Shown in pieces: positions 12,700-22,966 of a stretch of DNA of 64,000 nucleotides. The position numbers and the translations under genes are program-made. The stretch covers positions 1-64,000 of the forward strand of contig JASPKZ010009948.1 in assembly GCA_030220185.1 (NCBI GenBank), read 5' to 3'. How positions within the stretch are numbered: the stretch's first letter is position 1; every line of letters starts with the position of its first letter. The notes beneath the pieces are model-generated. The model made no database searches. It had not been told where the DNA came from and saw only the letters and a program-made list of their open reading frames with translations. This stretch comes from Diploptera punctata (taxonomy: Eukaryota > Arthropoda > Insecta > Blattodea > Blaberidae).

Positions 12700-12885
12700 A
12701 TGTGATGGTATTGTGATGAGCAGATGTTGTTCGGGAACCGTCTGGGTCTTAATGTTTCCTGACATTTGTCTTACAGGTGAGGGAAAAAAAAAACAGAAAA
12801 TAGCATCATGCAGGATCGTGTCCCGACCGAGGACTGAAACAGGACCCATTGCGTATGTAACCCCGAGACCACAGCGGACGACCAA
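12700..12885 (-). repeat. tRNA-derived SINE, type 1
   Basis: The minus-strand copy carries a tRNA-like head at its right end (a degenerate B box near 12,835) and the family body, recognisable by TTTCCTGACATTTGTCTTAC then AGGTGAGG. Related copies: 13,868-14,037, 21,084-21,372 and 32,087-32,392. Confidence 0.75.
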
Positions 12886-12947
12886 AAGATAAACATAATA
12901 AACAAGGACTATAGCAATATTATTCTATTATTTTTATTAATTTCCAG

Positions 12948-13035
12948 GGGCAACATCGGCGACCCTTTCGATCTCAGAGACAATAAGCAGCAATCAACAT
13001 CTGGTTGCGGTAGGAGTTTCAACGAGAGCAGCTTT
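12948..13035 (+). CDS. Possible upstream exon of the M13 gene (cytosolic tail)
   Basis: A T-rich tract ending TTTCCAG precedes the stretch, and it ends at a consensus donor, TTT|GTAAGT. Two frames are open across its 88 bases. Only the frame starting at 12,950 ends with the two spare bases needed to join the transmembrane exon at 13,428. That gives a serine/threonine-rich stretch ending near VGVSTRAA, plausible for a short cytosolic tail. The other open frame (starting GNIGDPFDLRD) looks more protein-like but would be out of phase. No start codon is evident, so the first exon lies elsewhere. This is a weak call based on splice signals and position. Confidence 0.4.
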
Positions 13036-13427
13036 GTAAGTTAACTGTAAAATGAAAAATATATTATTTTCTGGCACAAACTTAACTTTCAAAAGTTTTA
13101 AAACTACTGTTAGTTAATAAAAATCCACATCTGCATACTCTCTACAATCAACTTGAAACGTTAGAGATGTACAAAACGTTGTTAGGCAAAAGAGAGAAAG
13201 GCAGACGGAGAACGAGATGGAGGAATATATGAATTCACAGTGCAGTGAGGAGTTAAAGAACCCATAATGCCACTGTCAACACAACATGTGTGGATTAGCA
13301 CACCACATTCCTATATAATTAGACTCGGAAGTAGGATGTGAGATTAATGAGTTTTCTCTTAAAGACACATAAACACTCATTCATAAAATGTAACATTAGA
13401 GCTTATGTTGGTGGTTTATTTCGGCAG

Positions 13428-13531
13428 CTACAGAAGAACACCGTCAGAGCGGAGACTGATGATTCTCCTGGCTCTAGCAATCGCCCTCGCTATTATCCTC
13501 CTCGTCGCACTGGCTGTTGTTTCTTACTGTT
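13428..13531 (+). CDS. M13 metallopeptidase exon: membrane anchor
   Basis: The exon follows TTTCGGCAG and ends TGTT|GTGAGT. In frame it encodes YRRTPSERRLMILL, then a run of alanine, leucine, isoleucine and valine ending VVSYC. That is one membrane-spanning helix of about 23 residues with arginines on its N-terminal side, the type II (N-in) topology of neprilysin and ECE proteins. It takes two bases from an upstream exon and passes one base on, matching the next exon at 20,908. A competing acceptor six bases downstream keeps the frame. A second frame of the exon is also open, but it continues into sequence unlike M13. The call depends on phase continuity with the later, clear M13 exons. Confidence 0.75.
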
Positions 13532-13867
13532 GTGAGTATCTCATTCATTTTAATGTTAGTTTATTCCTATTCATATTTGCATGTAATTGTGCGATATGAT
13601 CTTCATGGAAGAATGGAAAAGAATGTCTTATGCTTTAACTCTGCCCAGTTTAAATATAAAAAAATATTTTAAATAATGCCCCCAGGTTGTCATTAATGCT
13701 TTTTCTGGGATTCTCTCCTAGAATGGCGTACTTGTTACCCACTTCTGAAGTTGGGGCGCTTGTAAGGCGGGGTTAAACTGACCCGATGATATGAGAGGTG
13801 ATGATGATCGTAATGATGCTCCAGGAGAGGCCTTAAATTAATCTAATGAGGCGAATATGATTACGAC
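13532..13867. other. Intron DNA, nothing recognised
   Basis: Intron sequence after the anchor exon. A stretch near 13,735-13,800 looks repeat-derived, but I cannot place it in a family. Confidence 0.4.
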
Positions 13868-14037
13868 GGTCAGATGATGTTTGGGGACCGTTCGGGCCTT
13901 AACGTTTCTTGGCATTAGTCGTAGAGCAAGGAAAAATCCCGAGAAAATCTCACCCAGGAAATTTGTCTCGACCGGGAATCGAACCGGAGTCCGCTGGGTA
14001 ACAATGCAGCACGCTACCTCGAGACTACAGCGGTGGA
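13868..14037 (-). repeat. tRNA-derived SINE, type 1
   Basis: Same family as 12,700-12,885. The body begins near GATGTTTGGGGACCGTTCGG, and a tRNA-like head on the right holds GGGAATCGAACCGG and GAGACTACAGCGG. The next bases run into the (ATT)n tract. Confidence 0.8.
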
Positions 14038-14041
14038 CTAA

Positions 14042-14044
14042 TAA

Positions 14045-14088
<44 letters not shown>

Positions 14089-14089
14089 C
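14042..14089. repeat. (ATT)n microsatellite
   Basis: About 16 uninterrupted ATT units joining two SINE copies. It may have grown from a SINE tail. Confidence 0.9.
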
Positions 14090-14109
14090 CTGTTATAAAT
14101 ACAGTACCT

Positions 14110-14335
14110 ATTCCCGGTAGGGGTCAGGATTTTAAACTGACCCAAATCTTCTGGCGGAACTATGGCCCTGGGGTCGACTGAGCCTCTAACTGAAATGATT
14201 ACCAGAGACTGGGGATAAAGGCGGCCGTCCCTCAGGGCTGACAACCCGGCTGACATCAAGTGTCGATTGCCCAGAAAAAGTGGGAGCCTTAACATCCTAC
14301 TGCCCCAAGGGCCTCCCGAGGCCTGTACTCTACTT
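14110..14335 (+). repeat. SINE type 2, head truncated
   Basis: The family body is recognised by GGGTCAGGATTTTAAACTGA, CTGGGGTCGACTGAG and GGGCCTCCCGAGGCC. The copy at 30,650-30,928 is complete with a tRNA-like head. Others are at 27,715, 28,205 and 46,360. Confidence 0.75.
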
Positions 14336-15405
14336 CTCCAGACTAGTGTGCAGCCCACTACACCATTCCAGACTTGGCTCAAACATTAACAGTTCTTTCC
14401 ACATATACAAATTTACAATTCTCCTTTCGTCCGCTGCCAGGTACGTGTGACTACCATTGTTGGAACTGTGTTAAAATAGCAGTACTGGAAAGTGTTAAAT
14501 AACATCGTTTACTGCTTATAAAAGTGGTGGTGTAAAATTCTGAAATATAGATACTTCTAAACGAAGCCAGTCGTTGGCGATGGTAGTGACACCTACTTAG
14601 CAGCGGACGAAACGAGAATTTAAACTTGTATATGTGGAAAGAATTGTTAACATTTGTGCCAAGTCTGCAATGGTGTAGTGGGCTGCACACTAGTCTGGAG
14701 AACTAGGGGTCCACTGTTCAATTCCTGGTTCAGACATTAATTTTTCTTTTCACAATATCATTATAATATGATCCATTGTTGGAACTGTGTTAAAATAACA
14801 GTATTAGAAAATGTTAAATGACATCGTTTACTGCTTATAAAAGTGGTAGTGTAAAATTCTCAAATATAGATACTTCTAAACGAAGACAGCCGTTGGCGAT
14901 TGTAGTGACACCTACCTGGCAGCGGACGAAACGAGAATTATAAATTTGTATGTGAAAAGAATTGTTAATGTTTGTGCCAAGTCTGCAATGGTGTAGTGGG
15001 CTGCACACTAGTCTGGAGAACTAGGGGTCCACTGTTCAATTCCTGGTTCAGACATTAATTTTTTTTCACAATATCATTATAATATGATCCATTGTTGGAA
15101 CTGTGTTAAAATAACAGTATTAGAAAATGTTAAATGACATCGTTTACTGCTTATAAAAGTGGTAGTGTAAAATTCTCAAATATAAATACTTCTAAACGAA
15201 GCCAGTCGTTGGCGATGGTAGTGACACCTACCTAGCAGCGGACGAAACGAGAATTTAAACTTATATATTGGAAAGAATTGTTAATGTTTGTTCTAAGTCT
15301 GGAATGGTGTAGTGGGCTGCACACTAGTCAGGAGAAATAGAGGTCCACTGTTCAATTCCTGGTTCAGACATTAATTCTTCTTTTCATAATATCATTATAA
15401 TATTA
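14336..15405. repeat. SINE array: one inverted partial and three direct units
   Basis: Three direct units of about 317 bp begin with ATTGTTGGAACTGTG at 14,456, 14,775 and 15,091. Each holds a tRNA-like segment with TGGTGTAGTGGGCTGCACAC (A-box-like) and GTTCAATTCCTGGTTCAG (B-box-like). The first 120 bases (14,336-14,456) are the reverse complement of the middle part of the unit, so the array begins with a head-to-head junction. The units differ by scattered substitutions. No ORF. Confidence 0.8.
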
Positions 15406-15973
15406 GATTACGGACTGTTGAACGTGACGGAATTTTTACACCCGGGAATCGTGTTTCAAAAAGTCTTCGTATTTCACTGGCAGACTGAGTTAACAAATAT
15501 TGGTCATAAATAAATACACGTTGTTCAGTATAAAAATTATTAGCCATTATACAGTTTACATTTTACACTTATACATGCGTCTTTTAGTTTACACTTATGC
15601 ACGCCTGTTTTATAAGATACACATTTTAAAATTGAAATAACTTATACACACGCAATTCAGTACACAAGGAAAAGTGAGCGAGCACCTTATCCACTCGAAG
15701 CACACAATCTGACTGCGACCCTGAATGCGTCGGATGTGCTTGTATATTGCTGTCGCGCACATTTAAAATCCCGTGTCTGCACGTGTAAGCCTTCCTCACC
15801 GCACAGCACAAACCCCGCATCAGCTGTCCAATTCACTACTGATCGCACTGTAACATGGACAGCAACATAAATTTAGTTTTCATGCAAGTACTTCAATTAC
15901 AACCAATCTCACAATTTATAAATAAATTCCAGTTATAGTGGAAAACTCTTGCAACGAATGAATCGTAATAGAC
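15406..15973. other. No gene recognised
   Basis: No supported frame or repeat pairing between the SINE array and the 3.1-kb TIR element. Confidence 0.4.
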
Positions 15974-16228
15974 TTCCATAATAGGGTGGGCCAAAAAAAA
16001 ACTATTTTTTTTATTTCGAAGTTGTAATAGCGCGGAAAAGTGGCGAATTATATAGACAAAAAAATAAAAAAATATCAGAATTGGTTGACATGTTCCTGTC
16101 GCACAAAAACTCTAAAGTTTGACAAAGTATAAAAAAAACTTAATTTTTGCTTATTACTTTAATTTTTGAATTAAATATTTTCGTAATCTAATAGTTTTCA
16201 ACGTCTTCAATTAGCGCTTAAAAACATT

Positions 16229-17417
16229 CAGTCTTACTAATAAAAATCTCTTATACAGGCTTTTATCAGTTGTTTAGTTATACAATGTATAAGCCTTATG
16301 TAGATCATGTATAATTTCCTTACTAATAAACGTTGTACCGGAGCTATATAACAATCCAACCGTTATGCACAATACGTCACATATTCGTCATCACTATGAC
16401 GTCAGAACAATATTACGCGCAGTTTGTAACAGAAATAAAACAACATCAACTAGTGATTAATTGTGTAAGAAATGAGTATGGATAAGAATTAATAGAGATT
16501 CCCTAATTGGGCAGGTACGGACAAAATAAATGTCTTTTAATTTATTTACATTTTCCTTTACGCAATGTCAAATATATCGAAGAATTAGTTTCACAGATAA
16601 TGTGCTGCCATCTAACGTCAAGAATTTCGAACAATTCTTGGAAACTAATACAAGTGTTTCCCATTACTTATGAATTATATGCAGTGTTTTAAGATGTGTT
16701 TAGAAAACGTTCAAAATAGTAGAAAATGTTACCGACAACAGAACAATGCTTTAGGCGAAAAAAAAAATCATTGCAGTTAGATCGGGAATCGAACGTAGAA
16801 CCCCACAGACTGCAGTCAGAAGTTCTAACCACAAGACTACCAAGCTGATTTCTGGTTTGCTGCGATAATAGTATCTCTATAATTAAATACATTTTTATAT
16901 CGGTATATGTATTATGTTTTAATGATGCAAGAGAGTTTTGATAAAATAATATTATGAAGCATTTAAACTACATTCATGTTAAATCTTTTGTATATCAATT
17001 ATTGTAGAACACATTCTTTTGTGAATCAATGTTCAGTTTAAAAATATTATTAGGCCTAATCGAGAATGAGTGTAACAAAAGACATTTTATGATGCCTTAT
17101 TTTCCTACCCAGAGATTTATTAATAGTATTTATGTCCTGTGCATCCATCAAACGGTCGTTAAAGTGTTGCATGTTGCGTTAAATTTAAGGAAACTTTCAT
17201 CAATATCATCATAAAACAATCAGCTGATCTTGAAGTCAGACATTTGTCTAGTTATACAATTCTTAAACAAGGCTGGAGGCATGTTTAACGATTCCCATGT
17301 AAAGTTGTACACCACGTATACACTGAACAGCTAATATAGTGTTTATTAGTAAGAATTTTCAACTGAGATGTGTATAAACCTTGTATAAAAGTTATATATG
17401 GATTATTAGTAAGAGAG
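16229..17417. mobile_element. Element nested in the 3.1-kb transposon
   Basis: The ends are inverted: CAGTCTTACTAATAAAAATC on the left and the complement of CTCTCTTACTAATAATCC on the right. ATT flanks both sides (16,226-16,228 and 17,418-17,420). Removing it restores alignment of the host's left arm with its right arm (ACATT joined to GTGTTTAATT). Second inner arms carry the same CTTACTAATAAAC word near 16,322 and 17,340. There is a tRNA-like segment near 16,775-16,850 and no transposase. It is non-autonomous. A 3-bp duplication would suit a Harbinger-type element, but that is a guess. Confidence 0.65.
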
Positions 17418-17759
17418 ATTGTGTTTAATTAGGTTTAAATCACTTGATATCTTCCGGTCGCGCATAAGCCCCAAAATTTGCCAAAATAATGAAAAAGTTA
17501 CATTTTACACATTTTTGGTATTTGATAAATAATTAGTATTTAAATGTAATAGCAGTAGTAGCTTTTACACGAATAATGAGGTAGAAATTATTGTCAGAAA
17601 CGGAATAGGAAAAATTGGAGCGGTAGAAAACGTAAAACAAACAAGCGTAATAAAGCATTGAAAAGGAAGTTATTGAATTATAAAATGAAAATAATCGTTC
17701 AATCATTTATATGTAGAAGATATTTCAAAACCCTCGTGCTCGCATTCTGTTTTAAATGT

Positions 17760-18405
17760 AGTCGAAACTGAAGATGAAGGACGTTGTCTTCCTAGTACGG
17801 ACAGTGATAGCGACCAAGATTACACAGTTCAAACAAAAAAATCTGCTAAACCTATTTGGCAGATGAGAATTCAGTTAAAATATACTGCAAAAGTAAGCAA
17901 CCGTTATTGTTTTTCCCTGTGATCGAACAGAATGGTTTTTTCGCCCACCCAGAACACTTACTGTTAGCCATGATTCAAGATGACAAGAAATACATAAGAG
18001 AGCTTGGACTTCGAAGAATTCTTAAGGCCATGCAGATAACTGCAAGAAGGAAAACAGTAAGAACATTCACGCCACCAAAAATCAACTTCAATGCTCAAGG
18101 ATAATCAGAAATAATCAACTGGATGAACTGTGAATTATCTTCGCCCCTATTATTGTTGGCAGAAATCAGTGACTACGAGATCAAATCGCACATCGACAGT
18201 GACTCAATCCCTGACTGGAACATTACTTTCAAGCAATTCCCAGTTCACACGCAGGCTGTTGAACGCTGCGTGAAACTCGTCACGGAAGCCTCAGGAAAAG
18301 TTTGTGGAGCTGAATCTTGAGATGGATTTATAAGAACCACTCTGCTGTCCAGATCATCCATGCCTAACTTCACCAGCAAATCAGTCTTCAAGGTACCTTC
18401 GGCTA
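17760..18405 (+). pseudogene. TIR-element ORF of unknown function, broken
   Basis: The reading frame carries FAHPEHLLLAMIQDDKKYI, RELGLRRILKAM, then a stop at about 18,102. It continues in frame with IINWMNCELSSP, HTQAVERCVKLVTEASGKV, a stop at about 18,318 and DGFIRTTLLSRSSMPNF. An acidic segment (TEDEGRCLPSTDSDSD) precedes it near 17,770. I recall proteins with the TQAVERCVKLVTEAS core recurring in many arthropod and other invertebrate genomes as uncharacterised proteins, but I cannot name the family. No DDE triad, zinc finger or RT motif is visible. Its place inside the inverted repeats suggests it is the element's own gene. Confidence 0.6.
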
Positions 18406-19242
18406 CAAAATAGAGAACAGTACTAATGGACAGGTTTAACTAACTTGGATTATTTATTCAGAACTCTGTTTTTTCTATTTTATAAAAGTAAAAACTATAG
18501 TGTAACTTAAATATGTAAGATTTTTAAATATAGAACAAACGGAAAAGTATCATGCCCGTTGTTATTGTTATCACTCATTATGTCATGGGCTTAAATGTCC
18601 TTTTTCAGGTACTGTTTTTCTATAGCATTGGGGTCATTGCGCGACCGGAAGTTGTTAATTTATTCACACCATAGTAAAATACAATGTTCTTATGTTCAAA
18701 AATAAAAATAGTGTAACTATTACGATTAAAAAAGTATATTTAAGATATAAAGAAACTCGTAAATATGTGAAAATTTCAATTTTTGGCAAATTTTAGGCCA
18801 TATGCGCGACAGAAAGATATCAACTGATCAAAACCAAATTAAAACACAATGGTTTTAGGCTCTGTGTGAAGACGTTACAAACTATTACATTACGAAAACA
18901 TCTAATTCAAAAATTAAAGAAATAATGGCAAACATTAAGTTTTTTTTTTCATATTTTGTCAAACTTTAGAGCCTTTTCGCGACCGGACGATGTCAACAGA
19001 TTTTGATATATATTTTTTTTATCTATATAATTCAGCGCTATTACAACTTCGAAATAAAAAAATTAGTTTTTCTGGCCCACCCTATTCCATAAGTCATCTT
19101 TAATACCGCCCTCAAAGGATGATATCTCTGGAACGTTCTAGAAAAAGATGAATCAAGAATGTTTCACTGAAACCGCAGCAGGCTTAGGATCATAAACGTG
19201 TTTGGAAGATAATGATATGTGACATGAAAATAAAAATGACCG

Positions 19243-19322
19243 CCTGAATCAGATTTGAACCTGAGATCTCTAACTCTATACGTCAGTGTGATACCTCTTC
19301 GCTATTCAGGCTCCTAGGAGGC
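19243..19322 (-). repeat. tRNA-like SINE head fragment
   Basis: The segment reads like an inverted tRNA: GATTTGAACCTGAGATCT then GTGTGATACC. It is degenerate and without a clean cloverleaf, so it is SINE debris and not a gene. Confidence 0.5.
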
Positions 19323-19344
19323 CTACAAACATTAATTTTCCTTT

Positions 19345-20110
19345 ACTCATATATAATTATATGGAGATACTAAGGACCAACACGTACACTCTACAGAATC
19401 AAGTAACACTAACAAACTGGGGTAGTAAGTAAACATCACTAAAACTAAATATATGGTCACACATATAAATATATTACATATGGAAATGGACAGTTAAAGA
19501 CAAATGAGGGAAATTTTGAAGAAGTCGCTGAATTCAAATACCTATGAATAATAATAAAAATAGGAATGAGATGCACAAATAAATTAAACGTAGGCTCGAT
19601 AATGGAAATGCATACTCTTATGCATTTCAGGTACTTTTGTCATCCCAACTTCTTCCAAAAAGCATTAAACTGAACTTATATATAATTTTTATTCACCTAG
19701 TTATATTATATGAATACGAAACACGGACTCTTACTTTAAGTGAGGAGAAAATGTTACGAATATTTGAGAATAACGTTCTTAGGGATATTTTTGGACAAAC
19801 TGCAGATGAACAGACAGGCGAATGCAGAAGAATTCAATAACAGTAAGCTATATGATAGTTACAGTAAACCCGATATAATAAGAAACGTTAAGTCTCGTAG
19901 ACTGCCATGGGCAGGGTATGTTGCACGAATGGTGAATGGAAGCTTCTTGTAGGAAAACCAAAGGTAAATCAAGAATGAGGTGGGAGAGTAGAAATAAACA
20001 TGATTTGAGGGAAATAGATTATACAGAGGATGACTGGAGAACATTATCTCGGATAGGGATGCATGGGGAGTTTATGTCCGCGCAGTCATGGACCTATGGG
20101 TTCGATAATG
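19345..20110 (+). mobile_element. LINE family A fragment (RT C-terminus)
   Basis: It aligns with the copy at 40,500-41,330, sharing the unit around GGTCACACATA, TTTGAGAATAACGTTCTTAG and the 3' end GGGTTCGATAATGCCAGTGA. Translated pieces in changing frames give MLRIFENNVLRDIFG, then PDIIRNVKSRRLPWAGYVAR. That is the conserved tail after the RT domain. It is 5'-truncated and full of stops and shifts. Confidence 0.85.
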
Positions 20111-20114
20111 CCAG

Positions 20115-20402
20115 TGATATACATATAGGCTGTAATTTTATTTATTTAGCAGGATTCAGAATGTTTCACATCAACTTCCTGCACCAAATTAATCTACTGT
20201 CATTCTCCCTCAGATCTCTCTTTCATTCCAATCACCGTCATCCAATCCTTTTCTCCACATGCTGTTCAAAATACCATCAAACCATGCTATTTTTGGCGTC
20301 CTCTTCTTTTACCAAGTGATACTCATTCCAGTAGACTATTCTTCTTGGATATCTGTCATCAGTTGTTCTTTTTACATGATCATACCATTTTCGCCAGCTA
20401 AA
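20115..20402 (-). mobile_element. LINE 3' fragment
   Basis: The minus strand reads WRKWYDHVKRTTDDRYPRRI and, after shifts, GLDDGDWNERER. These are C-terminal LINE motifs (WYGHVxRM and DWNDR in better copies). It abuts family A on one side and an (ATT)n tract on the other. Confidence 0.75.
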
Positions 20403-20408
20403 ATAAAG

Positions 20409-20409
<1 letters not shown>

Positions 20410-20474
<65 letters not shown>

Positions 20475-20475
20475 C
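20410..20475. repeat. (ATT)n microsatellite
   Basis: About 21 ATT units. Fifteen bases upstream match the end of the CR1/L2-like family (GCCAGCTAAAATAAA), whose tail is (TTA)n, so the tract may mark a minimal 3' stub of that family. Confidence 0.85.
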
Positions 20476-20767
20476 ATCACCGTTATTATTATTATCATTA
20501 TTATTATTACTTCAAATTTTTCCAGATATATTTGTTAGAATTTTGTATGAAGTTGAAAGTAATGAGATGTCCTGTAGTTGTTGCAATCAGTTTTATCTCC
20601 TTTCTTATAAATTATAATTGATTATTTCCATTCATCTCAAAGGACATATTTTTCCCAAATCATATAAAGTAACCGGCGCATCTTGTCAATCATTTTTTTC
20701 TCCCCCTGATTTTATCCGTTCCGCTGGGATCTCATCAAAATCTGATGTTTTATACATCTTCGATTTA

Positions 20768-20776
20768 TTCATTCAT

Positions 20777-20823
<47 letters not shown>

Positions 20824-20826
20824 TTT
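20768..20826. repeat. (ATTT)n microsatellite
   Basis: About 14 TTTA units, 82 bases upstream of the M13 exon at 20,908. Confidence 0.9.
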
Positions 20827-20907
20827 GAGGCTTAAATAAATAATACTTTTAGAATATGCCCCTAAGTTAAATAAAATATTAACTTGATTAAAATAATTTT
20901 GTTTCAG

Positions 20908-20964
20908 ACTCCAGATACGATACAGGGATTCGTTTGTGCGATTCAGTAGAATGTGTGAAGTCAG
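20908..20964 (+). CDS. M13 metallopeptidase exon: start of ectodomain
   Basis: This 57-base exon lies between TTTGTTTCAG and TCAG|GTAAGA. It takes one base from the anchor exon and encodes YSRYDTGIRLCDSVECVKS, passing one base on. The LC...ECVKS pattern is the first cysteine pair of the M13 ectodomain, directly before the conserved AANLLQSMD segment encoded by the next exon. The phases of three consecutive exons agree. Extracellular by topology. Confidence 0.87.
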
Positions 20965-21083
20965 GTAAGATATAATATATTAATAAATTCTTTTTATGAC
21001 TTGAATAAAACAAAAGGGAACAAAAATATCTCTTCTTCGTTACATTATATATGTCGGTTTAATTTAATACAAATATCCATCCA

Positions 21084-21372
21084 TAGTAATTCTGCCAAAG
21101 GGCAGGTCTTTCACTGCAATCATAGTATTTTAATGCTATGCTTTGCAACTTTACTAAGGAATTATAGGTGAGGGAACTTCCCGTTGCTTTCCACACAAAT
21201 GAAGCATGTTGATGATAGTGATAAAGGATGATGATGATAGTCGGATGATTTTCTGGGACTGTTGGGCCCTACGCTTCCTGACATTTGTCTTACAGGTGAG
21301 GGGAAAAACCCCAAAAAAATCTCACCCAGGAGCCTGTCCCGACCGGGAATCGAACCCGGGCCCGCTGCGTGA
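21084..21372 (-). repeat. tRNA-derived SINE, type 1, near full length
   Basis: The head on the right contains CCGGGAATCGAACCCGGGCC, an inverted and nearly perfect B box. The body shows CTTCCTGACATTTGTCTTAC and the tail region GCTATGCTTTGCAACTTTAC. It pairs base for base with the plus-strand copy at 32,087. Confidence 0.85.
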
Positions 21373-21384
21373 CTGAATACAATA

Positions 21385-21412
21385 TATATATATATATATA
21401 TGTATATATATT
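21385..21412. repeat. (AT)n microsatellite
   Basis: Alternating AT with a GT interruption, next to a SINE head. Confidence 0.85.
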
Positions 21413-21491
21413 TGTGAAAGAGAATGATCTAACAAATTCTGTTTTAGCCTATAGTTTTATTTCCGTAAATAATAATTTCATTATTTCATCG

Positions 21492-21880
21492 ACCTCAGTG
21501 ACATAGTGGTTATGTTCCTTGCCTGTAGTCTCGAGGGTCGCGGGTTGAAACCGGGCCTTGGTCGATGGATTCTTATCATGGATAACTCTAAGACACAAAG
21601 CCATCCGGGACGATCTTCAAGCCGTGGCTCCGAATCTGAAGATTTTCGGGCTCAAAAAAGAATCCCGAGCCTAAATTAGTGCATCTGAGCTAAATTTAAC
21701 CAGCCTTCTGAATCCAAATAATAACTTAGTTGGCTACTAGATGTCTTATTGAGCCGATGTGATGACCACATGTCATTCGTTGACTTCTATAGAGAAATGA
21801 GTGAAAATAAAATTAGCAACGGTACATTAACAAGCACCTTTGTCCTCATGCGGTATATAGGCCTATGGGGTAATACATAC
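21492..21880 (+). repeat. tRNA-derived SINE, type 3
   Basis: The tRNA-like head has CAGTGACATAGTGGTTATG and GGGTTGAAACCGGGC. The body contains AATCTGAAGATTTTCGGGCT and CCACATGTCATTCGTTGACT. Related copies: 42,982-43,262 and, inverted, 53,545-53,850. Confidence 0.75.
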
Positions 21881-22184
21881 ATACAAACAATTTGCTATGA
21901 CCACTAATTAGGAACATACATTAAAATTTTTGCGCAGATGGGGTTAGAATGGGACTCTAAAAGATTGGAATATGTTGGATATGGGGCTAGGGAAACGATA
22001 TTCACAAAAATGTATGCAGAAAGTTCAATAGGAGGTACTTGGATAAAAATAAACAATATAGGCCGGCCTATTTGTGATGATTTTATGTGCTTACAAAGAG
22101 GCCTAAAACAGGTTTTATATGTCTCCTCTATCATTGAAAGAAATATCAGGGCTCGCCTGGTTTAAGTTGGGGAATAGAAATTTC

Positions 22185-22966
22185 TAAAAATACGGACGAT
22201 CACGATATGAGGTGTCTCCAATGTACCGGCAGCTTTGAAGGCGAAATACATATTTAACTTTTATAAGATCCATGATGTGTTCCGTTGAGGTATTATTCAA
22301 AATTAAAATATAAAATTGTGGAATATTCACCTGAAAGGTCCGTCTCCTCAACTTGATTAATTCATTAACTGTAGCGTTTTCGGGACTTGTCCCATCATCG
22401 GCAGGATTCAAAACGGGTGTTTCACAGAAGATCTAGGTGAGGGGGCGACATGTATTGGGTTCGTTTTCGTTTATCAGATTGTCGTTGTAAGCTGCTTTCA
22501 TGATTTCTATCTCTTCGAGTACGTTTATCTTCGCTGGTTTATTTTCTCTGTGCATTACTGTTAGGGTGTTTTCAATATTTAACATGCGATGTCCTTCATG
22601 GATAACGTGTTATTCACGCAGAAATAAAATCAAGCTATGCAAAACACGTTATCCATGAAGGACATCGCATGTTAAATATTGAAAACACCCTAACAGTAAT
22701 GCACAGAGAAAATAATCCAGCGAAATAAACGTACTCGAATAGACAGAAATCATGAAAGCAGCTCACAACAACGACAATCTGATAAACGAAAACGAACCCA
22801 ATACATGTAACCCCCTCTACCAGATCGTCAGTGAAACATCAGTTTTGAATCCTGCAAATGATGGGACAAGTCCCGAAAGCGTTACAGTTAAATAATTAAT
22901 TAAGTTGAGGAGACGGACCTTTCAGATGAATTTTCCATAATTTTATATTTTAATTTTGAAATATAT
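22185..22966. mobile_element. Palindromic Penelope-like element 3' end
   Basis: Two copies of one sequence lie head to head around about 22,620, with arms of about 310 bp. The right arm reads on + as SSYAKHVIHEGHRMLNIEN then LTVMHREN; the left arm carries the same on minus, extending to NVLEEIEIMKAAYN-like text. The KH-IHEGH...NIENT pattern resembles the C-terminal GIY-YIG region of Penelope-like retroelements. Beyond the ORF each arm has a hammerhead-like core: GATGATGGGACAAGTCCCG followed by AAA (minus, 22,375-22,402) and a degenerate one on + (22,853-22,890). Head-to-head terminal copies are known for Penelope-like elements. Family call by recall. Confidence 0.6.

Larger units (their letters stand above)
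15982..19084 (+). mobile_element. 3.1-kb TIR transposon with 8-bp target duplication (hAT-like ends)
   Basis: TTCCATAA lies immediately outside both ends (15,974-15,981 and 19,085-19,092). An 8-bp duplication is typical of hAT elements. The termini begin TAGGGTGGGCCA and pair as inverted repeats over about 225 bp, for example TATTTCGAAGTTGTAATAGC on both arms. A subterminal motif close to CTTCCGGTCGCGCA recurs about five times: near 16,095 and 17,450 in one orientation, and near 18,640, 18,815 and 18,975 in the other. These look like transposase-binding repeats. The left subterminal region is interrupted by another element (16,229-17,417), so the original length was about 1.9 kb. The superfamily is inferred from ends and duplication length. 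Confidence 0.8.

Noticed and set aside
13881..14382. Short ORFs across the SINE and (ATT)n tract
   Set aside because: Homopolymeric leucine or isoleucine runs come from the microsatellite, and the rest is SINE sequence.
14451..15400. CRISPR-like regular repeats
   Set aside because: Units are 317 bp long with tRNA-like promoter boxes in a eukaryotic context, which makes this a SINE array.
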